A DNA stretch of 34,329 bases from Bacteroidetes bacterium CG12_big_fil_rev_8_21_14_0_65_60_17 (GTDB lineage: Bacteria > Bacteroidota > Rhodothermia > Rhodothermales > UBA10348): NCBI GenBank assembly GCA_002787815.1, contig PCUY01000068.1, forward strand, positions 1 through 34,329, written 5' to 3'. A model generated the notes under the pieces. It was not told where the DNA came from. It did no database searches and saw nothing but the letters and a program-made list of their open reading frames with translations. The position numbers and the translations under genes were made by a program. This document shows, in pieces, positions 1-7,628 of this stretch (positions are counted from its first letter, which is position 1; each line of letters begins with the position of its first letter).

Positions 1-28
1 TACGGGTTCAACTCCCTGTGCGGCCGAG
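1..28 (+). tRNA. possible 3' end of a tRNA cut by the window edge
   Basis: The first bases contain GGGTTCAACTCCC, which resembles a tRNA T-arm and loop, followed by a seven-base acceptor-like stretch. With the usual seven-base loop only three T-stem pairs form. A five-pair stem with a G-U pair needs an eight-base loop, so this may be degenerate. The anticodon lies outside the window and identity cannot be given. The convergent terminator hairpin immediately after it supports a transcribed gene ending here. Confidence 0.3.
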
Positions 29-33
29 TACAG

Positions 34-75
34 TGAAAAGAGGGCCACCCCCTGTCGGGAGCAGCCCTCTTTTCA
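34..75. terminator. two-way hairpin terminator between convergent RNA genes
   Basis: A perfect 12-bp inverted repeat (34-45 and 64-75, arm TGAAAAGAGGGC) encloses an 18-base loop. Because the arms carry AAAA and TTTT at their outer ends, the hairpin is followed by a U tract when read in either direction. It lies between a possible plus-strand tRNA end and the minus-strand tRNA-Glu 3' end, as expected for a shared intrinsic terminator. Confidence 0.75.
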
Positions 76-78
76 TTG

Positions 79-151
79 TACCGCGTACGGGATTTGAACC
101 CGTGTTACCGCCGTGAAAGGGCGGCGTCCTAGACCCCTAGACGAACGCGGC
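79..151 (-). tRNA. tRNA-Glu (anticodon TTC)
   Basis: The reverse complement folds as a complete cloverleaf. The acceptor stem is GCCGCGT with ACGCGGT (first pair G-U), the anticodon loop is CTTTCAC with anticodon TTC, and the T-arm is ACGGG-TTCAAAT-CCCGT. The 73-base body ends in discriminator A and the CCA end is not encoded. It lies just downstream of tRNA-His on the same strand, with 9 bp between them, so the two are probably cotranscribed and end at the hairpin at 34-75. Confidence 0.95.
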
Positions 152-160
152 ATGAAGTGG

Positions 161-235
161 GGTGACCGAGGGGAATTGAACCCCCGACCTCCAGGGCCAC
201 AACCTGGCGCTCTAACCGACTGAGCTACGGTCACC
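161..235 (-). tRNA. tRNA-His (anticodon GTG)
   Basis: The reverse complement gives a full cloverleaf with acceptor GTGACCG/CGGTCAC, anticodon loop TTGTGGC (anticodon GTG) and a canonical TTCAATT T-loop. Base 235 supplies the extra 5' G (G-1) and base 161 the matching C73, the identity pair recognised by histidyl-tRNA synthetase. G-1 is therefore genome-encoded, as in most bacteria. The CCA end is not encoded. Confidence 0.95.
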
Positions 236-253
236 GTATAGCCATAGACCAGA

Positions 254-283
254 AATATAGGAACTGCCTACCACTCAAGGCAA
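254..283 (-). promoter_or_regulatory. promoter of the tRNA-His/tRNA-Glu unit
   Basis: On the minus strand TTGCCT (278-283) is followed after 18 bp by TATATT (254-259), five of six matches to TATAAT. Read as TATATTTC it also matches seven of eight positions of the Bacteroidetes -7 element TAnnTTTG. The predicted transcript start is about 12 bases before the mature tRNA-His 5' end. No transcript data are available, so this rests on motif and position. Confidence 0.55.
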
Positions 284-336
284 CCGCATAGCAATTGAAC
301 TTTCGGTGGACGCGAAGGCTCTCGGTCAGGCCCTGA

Positions 337-2754
337 TCAGTGGATAATGGCCACCTTTCCGTAGGCCGTACCCTCGTCATTCGTTCCAACGGCCACCACC
401 AGGTACATTCCGGAATCGACCAGGCGCCCGGTTTCATCGCGCCCGTCCCACCGGATGCGTCCACCCCGTCCATCCAATCTCCGCACGAGCGATCCGGTGA
501 GCGTCATGATCCTGATATCGGTCGACTCTACCAGGCCATCGATGAAGATGTCTGTTGGTTGGTCCGAGTCCAGGCGGACCGGATTCGGGAAAACAGTGAG
601 ATCCTGGCTCGACGCTGCGGCGGCGACGGCATCTGACGTCAGCGACAATGCGCCCCTGTCGGTAGCAAAGTAGACTTCCCCACTCGACGCGTCGATGGCA
701 ATCGACAGGATGACATTCGAAAAAAGCGGCGAGTTTCCCACGGTCAATTGTATGACAGGTGCAAAGCCCCCCTCGACCGGCTCAATCAACCACGCGCCTT
801 CGTTTGTCGCAAACCAGACGCGGTTCGCCGGATCGACTGCAATATCATTGATTTCGAGTCCGAACAGAACGAACGTTCCCAGAGAGCGGTCTGCCCATTG
901 CGGCCATATGGCCTGCGAACTCTGGTCGCGGGCTACAATACCGGTATTGATGAAAAATGCCGGACCGGAAGACGTCCCAATCCAGACCAGACCGTCACGA
1001 TCTTCCGTTACGGCCGTAACCGTTGTGGAAGGCAAGCCCAGGCCCGAGCCTCCCTGCGACCCGAAAAACCTGAATTCATCGTCCTGCGCGGCGTCGGGAT
1101 TGCCGGTATCGAGCACCATCAGCCCGCGTACCAGCCGGAAGTTCGTTTCGTTGAGTACAATAATCCACTTCTGCCCGAACGAGTCGATATAGATGGGACC
1201 GTAGGCATTCGAATTTGCCGTCAGGCTTTGGCCAACAACGGGTGTGAATTCCGTCCAACTGCCGTCAGGAGAGCGCCGGTGCAGTGGGAAACCGCTGGCG
1301 CGCGTTGTAGCCCAGATGGAACCGTCACGGTCACCATCTACTCCTGACACCACGACAAAATTACCTGTGCCCGTGGCCGGACGCAGCGACGAGTTCGTGG
1401 CGTCGTAAAGCGTCAGGTCTTCTCCGTTTTCCACCCGCGCAACACCTCCTCCCTGGGACCCGAACCAGGCCGTTCCATCGCCATCCACGTGCACGCTCAA
1501 AAACCGGTTGCGACCGGACAGTTCTGGAAATTCATTATTCGTGAAGTCCGCCCACGACCCATCCGGACGCCGCATGTGAAAACCTGTGTTCGAGGCATCG
1601 GCACCACCTGCCCAGAGCGTCCCGTCAGGACCTGTCTCCAGCGTCGAAAACGCACCGGAAGACGGCCCGTCGGGCACAACCACCTGTTGAGGCGTGACCT
1701 CCGTGACGGCGGTGGGAATGGACCCGATCTGAATGAGGCCCGTGCCCGAATCTGTCATCCACACGTCGCCATCTCCGGTCACGGCAACGCCCGAGGGAAA
1801 AATGAACCCGGGCACAGCCACCTGTCTGGCGCTCCCCTGCGCATCTACCGTCAGAAGACGGAAGCGGTCAATACCCACCAGGCCGCCATCTTTGGCAGCC
1901 AACTGCGGTACCGGCTCACTGGTCACATTGAGAGGCTCCCATCTGTTCGACTGGGGCAACCAGCGAAATACATCCCGTCCGGTACCGGCATAGACACTGC
2001 CCCCCGAGAAGGCCAGCGACTGGACCTCGAGTGCATTTCCGGAGAGCCCTGTCCGATGCAGGGACCAGGCGGAGGGGTCCTGCAAATTCGGCGCCGAGAG
2101 CGGCACACTCACAACGCCCTCCGACACGGCGGCCCAGAGTCGTTCTTCCCCGGATGGCCCCGGGGCAATGAGGACATCGCTGACGGCAATGGCCGGCGGA
2201 ACGGGACCAAGACGCGTGAACGAGTCTTCCACCTCGCCCCGGTCCGGACTGAACACCACGATTCCGAAACTGGTGGCGATATAAAGGACACCCCGGGCCG
2301 CTACAATACGGTTGATTCCGCGCGATGGAAACTGGTCTGCGCGCGCAATATCCCGGAATGCGCGGACATCGCCCGTATCGACATCTATCCGGTCAAGCAC
2401 GCCGTCAGCGTACCCGACCCACACCTCCCGCCGTGCATCGTCCACGGCAATTGACTGCCCCTGGACGCTCGAAAGACCCTCCACAATGGTCAAGCGCGTA
2501 ATTTCCCCGCTCCCCAGATCGTATCCGAACACCCCTCCGTCCGATGCCGCCCAGACCGTATTGCTCCCGGCCGCAATGGCGCGGGCCGTGCGGAATGACG
2601 TGTGAGCCGTCCATTCCGTGAAACCGGCAGGGGAGGTCCGCACCTGTGCCGCGGCCGTGCGGAACGTGGTGGATGCAAAAAAGGCCACCTGTATGACCAC
2701 CAGGGCGGCTGTCACGGCCAGATGGGTCACCGTTCGTTCAGGGACTGTCAACAT
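337..2754 (-). CDS. secreted PorZ-like beta-propeller protein with C-terminal FlgD/type IX sorting-like domain
   Basis: The 805-residue product opens with an N-terminal signal peptide (hydrophobic stretch, then TAAAQ). It continues with many propeller blades bearing the two-component-regulator propeller signature, such as GTLWAGG, GTAWFGSQGGG, GLVWIGTSSG and NRVWFATNEG. The first third resembles the N-terminal propeller of PorZ, a cell-surface type IX secretion component: a WTAH start, a GLSS turn and an INRI...FGIVVF pattern. The last ~85 residues begin FPNPV and contain WDGRDETG, typical of FlgD-like or type IX C-terminal domains. I place the start at 2754 because the signal peptide begins there; an in-frame ATG at 2832 adds 26 residues and directly abuts the upstream stop. 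No Shine-Dalgarno is clear. PorZ identity is inference; the secreted propeller call is firm. Confidence 0.75.
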   Translation of the reverse strand: MLTVPERTVTHLAVTAALVVIQVAFFASTTFRTAAAQVRTSPAGFTEWTAHTSFRTARAIAAGSNTVWAASDGGVFGYDLGSGEITRLTIVEGLSSVQGQSIAVDDARREVWVGYADGVLDRIDVDTGDVRAFRDIARADQFPSRGINRIVAARGVLYIATSFGIVVFSPDRGEVEDSFTRLGPVPPAIAVSDVLIAPGPSGEERLWAAVSEGVVSVPLSAPNLQDPSAWSLHRTGLSGNALEVQSLAFSGGSVYAGTGRDVFRWLPQSNRWEPLNVTSEPVPQLAAKDGGLVGIDRFRLLTVDAQGSARQVAVPGFIFPSGVAVTGDGDVWMTDSGTGLIQIGSIPTAVTEVTPQQVVVPDGPSSGAFSTLETGPDGTLWAGGADASNTGFHMRRPDGSWADFTNNEFPELSGRNRFLSVHVDGDGTAWFGSQGGGVARVENGEDLTLYDATNSSLRPATGTGNFVVVSGVDGDRDGSIWATTRASGFPLHRRSPDGSWTEFTPVVGQSLTANSNAYGPIYIDSFGQKWIIVLNETNFRLVRGLMVLDTGNPDAAQDDEFRFFGSQGGSGLGLPSTTVTAVTEDRDGLVWIGTSSGPAFFINTGIVARDQSSQAIWPQWADRSLGTFVLFGLEINDIAVDPANRVWFATNEGAWLIEPVEGGFAPVIQLTVGNSPLFSNVILSIAIDASSGEVYFATDRGALSLTSDAVAAAASSQDLTVFPNPVRLDSDQPTDIFIDGLVESTDIRIMTLTGSLVRRLDGRGGRIRWDGRDETGRLVDSGMYLVVAVGTNDEGTAYGKVAIIH

Positions 2755-2832
2755 GATCTTGTTCGTGTGCAATGCGGCACAAACGCGGCTTCCGCTGGGG
2801 GGTTCGGATCTGTTTCCAAAAGATGGCGCCAT

Positions 2833-3609
2833 TCAGAATGGCAGTTCTGAAACGCCATGACTTCCGACCGGTGAACTGGCCGGGCCGTGGAAGTCGGACC
2901 CGCCGGTAGCCCCCAGGCCATGTTGGTCCGCCAACCGGTTATAGTAGTCCCGGAGCATGTCGTCATGCGCCGGATGGTCCGTTTCCACACCCCAGAGGCC
3001 CGCCTCAATCAAAGCAAGTACGACACGATGGGGAACGCCGTGACCCGGATGCGCCAATGAGGTTACGCCACCCGCATGCCGAACCAGCTCCACGACATCC
3101 TCACCCCGGGGCAATGGTTTGGGAATGAAAGTGGGCGTCCCCGGCGTCAGAAAGCGGTCAAACGCCTCCGACATGGTCGGTACCGTGCCACGTGCTACCA
3201 GAAGACGGGCCAGATGCGGACGTCCTATCGAGGGCGCATCCGGGAGGCTGGCCGACGCCGGAAGCAGTCCGCGCTCCTGGAAGACATTCAGAAAAGCCTC
3301 CGCTCGCTCACGTCGACGCGCAATCTGTTCCTGGAAGAGCCTCGCCAAATGCGCACTGTCCATATCGAATCCATAGGCCAGGATGTGCACTTCCACGCCG
3401 TCAACGGCACTGCTTATTTCCACGCCAGGCGTGAATACAAGACCCGCCCGCCCGGCCTCCTCGCGAACAACCGCCAGACCCTCCAGCGTGTCGTGGTCGG
3501 TTACGGCCAGACCCGAAAGCCCGGCCGCCGCCGCCATCATGACGACATCCGCCGCCGAGTGCACTCCGTCCGATGCCGTCGTGTGTATGTGCAGGTCGTG
3601 TCTGATCAT
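2833..3609 (-). CDS. PHP-domain metal-dependent phosphoesterase
   Basis: The 258-residue protein has the PHP metal-site motifs in order: DLHIHT near the N-terminus, TDHDT, a GVEI segment, LAHPGHG and a C-terminal GSDFHG. These residues bind a trinuclear metal cluster. The size and motif order fit the RNase AM/YciV (TrpH) branch, which hydrolyses 3',5'-nucleoside bisphosphates or short RNA 5' ends. The exact substrate cannot be read from sequence. The ATG at 3609 is chosen because the conserved first strand (MIRHDLHIHT) starts there; the longer open frame upstream runs antisense over the HIT gene. It faces that gene across 59 bp, and its stop lies just upstream of the propeller gene. Confidence 0.88.
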   Translation of the reverse strand: MIRHDLHIHTTASDGVHSAADVVMMAAAAGLSGLAVTDHDTLEGLAVVREEAGRAGLVFTPGVEISSAVDGVEVHILAYGFDMDSAHLARLFQEQIARRRERAEAFLNVFQERGLLPASASLPDAPSIGRPHLARLLVARGTVPTMSEAFDRFLTPGTPTFIPKPLPRGEDVVELVRHAGGVTSLAHPGHGVPHRVVLALIEAGLWGVETDHPAHDDMLRDYYNRLADQHGLGATGGSDFHGPASSPVGSHGVSELPF

Positions 3610-3668
3610 GTGGAACGCCAAGGCCCCCAACCGGGTTTGCTGACTGAACCCACACCGGACCCGATCCC

Positions 3669-4190
3669 ATGGAACACATGTGGAGCCCCTGGCGCTCCCG
3701 GCACATGACACACAGCACCACGGCCGAATCCGTCGCCGGTGACAATTCCGGAAGCCCGGATGAATCTGTTTTTTCCCGGATTGCCCGGCGGGACAATGAC
3801 GAAGCCGACTATGTACTCTGGCGGGGTACGCATGCGTATGTACTCTTGAATCTGTATCCCTACAACAACGGACACCTTCTTGTTGTGCCCTACCGGCAAA
3901 AAAGTACCTGGCTCGGACTGTCCGATGAAGAGCGTTCCGAGATGACCGATCTCGTAACGCGCTGCATGGCATGGCTTACAGAAGCCCTCCATCCCGATGG
4001 TTACAATGTGGGAATGAATGTGGGCCAGGCTGCCGGCGCCGGAATACCGAACCATATCCACATGCATGTCGTGCCGCGCTGGGCCGCCGATACCAACTTC
4101 ATGCCGACCACGGCAAATACCAGGGTACTCCCCGAGAGTCTGGCACAGACGTGGTCCAAACTCCGCCGGGTCGTCGAGTCCACCAGATGA
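3669..4190 (+). CDS. HIT-family nucleotide hydrolase/phosphorylase
   Basis: The 173-residue protein starts with the WSPWR motif usual in the Ap4A-phosphorylase-like HIT branch. It has NLYPYNNGHLLVVPY in the nucleotide-binding core and ends with the histidine triad NHIHMHVVPRW, whose middle His is the nucleophile. Family members cleave dinucleoside polyphosphates or nucleotidyl conjugates; the substrate here is not determined. A 25-residue Ser/Thr-rich stretch separates WSPWR from the core. The stop overlaps the ATG of the next gene (ATGA), indicating translational coupling in a three-gene unit. Confidence 0.88.
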   Translation: MEHMWSPWRSRHMTHSTTAESVAGDNSGSPDESVFSRIARRDNDEADYVLWRGTHAYVLLNLYPYNNGHLLVVPYRQKSTWLGLSDEERSEMTDLVTRCMAWLTEALHPDGYNVGMNVGQAAGAGIPNHIHMHVVPRWAADTNFMPTTANTRVLPESLAQTWSKLRRVVESTR

Positions 4191-5230
4191 ATAACAGTTC
4201 CGCACCACATATATCCATCATCAATGTGGTGTGGCCCATTCTGCTCGGACTGGCGGTAATGGGACTCATAGCCTATTACACGTGGGACGAGGGCATTCTC
4301 CGGGAAATGGCGCGCGCCGCCGATCCCGTTCTGCTTGCAGGTGCCGTAGCCATTGCCGCCACCCGCGTCGTTGCAGGTGGATGGCGCCTCAGCTTCATAT
4401 CGCGACACGGGCTTTCCTTTGTTCAGGGAATCAAGGCACAGATTGCCTGGGACTTTGCATCGAACGTGAGCCCGTCGGTGGTTGGCGGCGCCCCGCTCTC
4501 CGCCTGGTACATGGTCAGGGAATCAGAACGTGCACCCGGCCGCAAGGGCCCCATGAATACGGGAGATGCGACGGCCGTGATGACGTTCACACTGCTGCTC
4601 GATCAGATCTGGTTCGCGCTGGCCGTTCCGGTCGTTCTTGTCACGGCATTGTTCTGGCCCGTTATTCCACCTGAGGCCGGACGATTCGGCCTGTGGACGC
4701 TCGTCGTGTATTTCCTGGTCTTCACAGGCTACACGGTGGTCTTTGCCTACGCCACGCTCGTGCGGCCATCGGTTCTGGTCCGGATTACCAACCGGGTGTT
4801 TCGACTGCCCCTTCTACGTCGCTACAGCGACAAGGTGGCCCTCGAGATGGATCATTTCCAGGATCGTGCGGCTGTTCTTCGCAGACAACCGAAGGATTTT
4901 TTCATTCTGGGTGTCCTGCTTACGGCGCTGACGTGGGTCGCACGCTACAGTCTCGTCGTCTTCATCCTCTGGAGCTTCGTCCCCGATATTGACCGGGGGC
5001 TGCTTTTCATCCGGTCGGTAGCCATGACCATGAGTTCGCTCATCATGCCCACACCCGGCGGTGCAGGAGGCATTGAGGCACTCTACGCCCTGTTCTACGG
5101 ATCGCTCCTGCCCGATACGGCCTACATTGCTCCGTCTCTGCTCCTGTGGCGGTTCCTTGGATACTACGTATTCATTGCGCTGGGCATTGCCCTGACCACG
5201 AGGTACATTCAGCGACGGGTTGCAGCATGA
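4187..5230 (+). CDS. UPF0104 / flippase-like integral membrane protein
   Basis: The 347-residue polytopic protein has about eight hydrophobic segments. The family motifs include a conserved SNVSPSVVGGAPLSAW segment, in which the lysylphosphatidylglycerol synthase membrane domain family typically has PGRLGE-like residues, and the C-terminal MPTPGGAGGIEALY loop, which is the clearest signature. Members move or modify lipids in the inner membrane; MprF uses this domain to flip lysyl-phosphatidylglycerol. No aminoacyl-transferase domain is present, so only a transport-like role is likely. The start is fixed by the ATGA overlap with the HIT gene, and the stop overlaps the DUF72 start in the same way. 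Confidence 0.82.
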   Translation: MNNSSAPHISIINVVWPILLGLAVMGLIAYYTWDEGILREMARAADPVLLAGAVAIAATRVVAGGWRLSFISRHGLSFVQGIKAQIAWDFASNVSPSVVGGAPLSAWYMVRESERAPGRKGPMNTGDATAVMTFTLLLDQIWFALAVPVVLVTALFWPVIPPEAGRFGLWTLVVYFLVFTGYTVVFAYATLVRPSVLVRITNRVFRLPLLRRYSDKVALEMDHFQDRAAVLRRQPKDFFILGVLLTALTWVARYSLVVFILWSFVPDIDRGLLFIRSVAMTMSSLIMPTPGGAGGIEALYALFYGSLLPDTAYIAPSLLLWRFLGYYVFIALGIALTTRYIQRRVAA

Positions 5231-6330
5231 ACGTACAGCGCACGGATTCATCCGACCCGTACGACGTCCGGAGCGTTCACCCGGATGTCTACCTTGGTAC
5301 GGCCAGTGACCGCTATGCCGGATGGATCGGTACCATCTATTCGGAGTCGTGGCGGGAGAGCGTGACGCATCGAAGCCGGAAGCTCGGCGGTCGCTCATTC
5401 CGCGAAGAACAGGTCCCGATAGCCTCGGCAGCCGAGTATTTCGAGCATTTCCGTTGTCTGGAACTCGATTTCACGTTCTACCGGCCCCTCATCGACCCGG
5501 ACGGTACGCCAGGAAACAATTACCGCGTGCTTTCCGCGTATGCTGAAGCTGCTCCTGGACATGCCCGCTTCTACCTGAAGGCTCCCCAGCAGGTCTTTGC
5601 CCGGCGGCTGCGGGGCGGCCGAACGAGCTCGTACCGTGACAATCCGGACTATCTGAACGTGGGCATGTTCGTGAAAGGCTTCCTGGATCCTGCGCGCGAC
5701 CTGCTCGGTGACCGGCTCGGCGGCGTCATCTGCGAGCAGGAATACCAGCGCCAACGGGACTCCCCGACCGCTGAATCGCACACCAGCGCATTTGCCACGT
5801 TTTTCAGCGAGGTCCAGGAGGCCACCGGACGCCACGCCGGGCGCGACCTGGGATGCCACCTGGAAATACGCTCACCGCATCTGCTCGAATCGCCGTACTT
5901 CGACTGGTTGGAGGCTGCCGGCATTGGCCACGTATTCAGTCACTGGACGTGGCTTCCCCCGATCCGCGACCAGTGGATGCGCTCCGGGCAGCGCCTCACG
6001 TCGGCCCGAAAAGAAGTTGTATCGAGGCTCCTCACGCCGCTCCGCGTGCCGTATGCCGAGGCCTACGCCGCCGCCTTTCCCTTCGACCGGGAATTGAAGG
6101 AAATCGCCGAATCAGAATCTGGAAAAGCCATGGTGCTCGACACCGTCGCACTCAGCCTGCAGGCGCTCCGGCACGATACAGCACCGGTTTTGCTACTCAA
6201 CAACCGCGCCTGGGGCAGCGCCCCGGAACTCGCCCGCCGCATTGCCGAAAGGCTCCGGGCTGAAATCCAGGTCTTATCTGACGGGTTGACTATTCTTCGA
6301 CCCACCACGCTCCCGGATACGTCCCACTGA
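5227..6330 (+). CDS. DUF72 (YecE-like) family protein
   Basis: The 367-residue protein carries the DUF72 N-terminal pattern YLGTASDRYAGWIGTIY, an ELDFTFYR strand, FYLKAPQ and a late HLEIRS strand, as in the TIM-barrel-like YecE family. The biochemical role of this family is not established. At 367 residues it is longer than typical members of about 240-300, the extra length lying in the middle and at the C-terminus. It is ATGA-coupled to the membrane protein upstream. Its last 41 bases overlap the end of the convergent broken lipoprotein gene. Confidence 0.8.
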   Translation: MNVQRTDSSDPYDVRSVHPDVYLGTASDRYAGWIGTIYSESWRESVTHRSRKLGGRSFREEQVPIASAAEYFEHFRCLELDFTFYRPLIDPDGTPGNNYRVLSAYAEAAPGHARFYLKAPQQVFARRLRGGRTSSYRDNPDYLNVGMFVKGFLDPARDLLGDRLGGVICEQEYQRQRDSPTAESHTSAFATFFSEVQEATGRHAGRDLGCHLEIRSPHLLESPYFDWLEAAGIGHVFSHWTWLPPIRDQWMRSGQRLTSARKEVVSRLLTPLRVPYAEAYAAAFPFDRELKEIAESESGKAMVLDTVALSLQALRHDTAPVLLLNNRAWGSAPELARRIAERLRAEIQVLSDGLTILRPTTLPDTSH

Positions 6331-7052
6331 ACCAGTGAACCGTGTCCATCGGAATGGTGTACCACCCCGGAGGCCAAGCCGCAAGATCGGGTGTGTCATC
6401 CACTTCCATGGTTTCAACCCGAAGCAGCCCCACACGGTAGGAGATGAAAGGCCACCTGTCCAGGCCGGGTGAATCAACATAAGGTGTCCCCTCACCCGGT
6501 TCCACGCGCTCATAAAACAGTCTGTTGGGCCAGGGGATCCGCAGCGAATCTATGGCGAACGAATTGCCGTTATGAAAGCGAAGACGGGCCACGTCACCTC
6601 CGAGTGAATCGAGCGCCTCCGGCTGCGCTCGTTGTCCAGATGCCCACCTGTTGCCGATTCCAGCCCGGAAGTTGTTGGTAATGCGGATTGTATGATAACC
6701 GGCGTTGCGCTCCTCGAGGTCAAACCAATCTGCGCCACACGGGCATACTGAGCCGGATCGTTGCCGATGCGACCAGCGCAAGAACACTGTATTGTCCTTG
6801 CGCCGAAGAATGAACCAGTCCGTTGTATCCTTTTCCGACGCCGACAGCGACACCAGATGCGTATCAGCACCTCCGGCAGCCCTCGATCACGATGCGCACG
6901 GCAAGCGAATCTGGCGGTAATGCCCGCCGCCGCTCCGGTTCCGACTCAGCCGTGGCGTCGAAGGATTCAGAATCTGACGAGGCGGGCGAATGCGAATCGC
7001 ATCCGGCAACCACGCAGGTCAGGACCAGCCATATCAGCGAAAGACAGCGCAT
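6290..7052 (-). pseudogene. lipoprotein gene broken by a one-base frameshift
   Basis: The first part (7052-6864) encodes a lipoprotein signal with lipobox VVAGC, a Ser/Glu-rich linker and then LAVRIVIEG before running into TGA. The second part (to 6290) continues in another frame without a good start; its first usable codon is a GTG at 6853. Removing one G from the GGG at 6880-6882 joins them into one frame of about 254 residues reading VRIVIEAAGGADTHLVSL across the junction, which reads as natural protein. The shift must lie between 6866 and 6887, bounded by the two frames' stops. The downstream half has a CPCG motif and many Trp/Tyr residues, and I recognise no family. It could be a real pseudogene or an assembly error. 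Confidence 0.65.
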
Positions 7053-7274
7053 GATGCTGATACCAATCCATTCGGAGCGGGATCGTTCCTGTGCAAATCG
7101 TGCAGGGCATTCTGCATCGTTGGCTGCAGAGAAGTCGGGTTGCCTACCCGTGCCCGGACCATCGCGTACGAGGTGGAGAAATAACGTGGTAGACGGGTGA
7201 CCACGCCCAACGTGCAGCCCCCAGGCGTCCCAACGGTACGGTGATCGACGACTGCGAAAGCACCGAGTTCCAGC

Positions 7275-7628
7275 TCAGGAGCGGCCGTAGTCGTCCTCGA
7301 GCCGCTCAATGTCATCCTCGTCGCAGATGCCAAGCTGCGTCTCGATGATCAGCAGCGGCTCGGACCCGGTATTGGAGATACGGTGCACCCCGCCCACGGG
7401 GATGAACACCGCACTGCCCGTCGCCACCGTCGTCTCCTTCCCGTCCAAATGAAACAGGCCGGTTCCGGCAACAATCACCCAGTGCTCCCTGCGCAACCGG
7501 TGCCGCTGAAGACTCAGCCGCTCGCCAGGCGCAACGAAAATGCGCTTCACGCGGTAGCCGTCTTCATTCAGGTATTCTTCCCAACGCCCCCAGGGGCGAT
7601 CATCGGCATCTATGAAGTTGTCAGGCAT
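7275..7628 (-). CDS. stand-alone cupin, mannose-6-phosphate isomerase type II C-terminal-like
   Basis: The 117-residue protein is a single cupin barrel. RPWGRWE at its start, APGERLSLQRHRLRREHW in the first metal-binding motif and PVGGVHRISN in the second match the C-terminal isomerase domain of bifunctional GDP-mannose pyrophosphorylase/phosphomannose isomerase. The nucleotidyltransferase half is absent, so this is either a free isomerase or a sugar-binding cupin. The ATG at 7628 is chosen because homology starts there, and it overlaps the antiporter stop by 8 bp. It ends the long minus-strand array, followed by 222 bp with no recognised feature. Confidence 0.8.
   Translation of the reverse strand: MPDNFIDADDRPWGRWEEYLNEDGYRVKRIFVAPGERLSLQRHRLRREHWVIVAGTGLFHLDGKETTVATGSAVFIPVGGVHRISNTGSEPLLIIETQLGICDEDDIERLEDDYGRS

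Noticed and set aside
7053-7274. Possible small gene in the 222-bp gap before the cupin end
   Set aside because: Open frames here are short, lack homology and overlap neighbouring genes; nothing else is visible.
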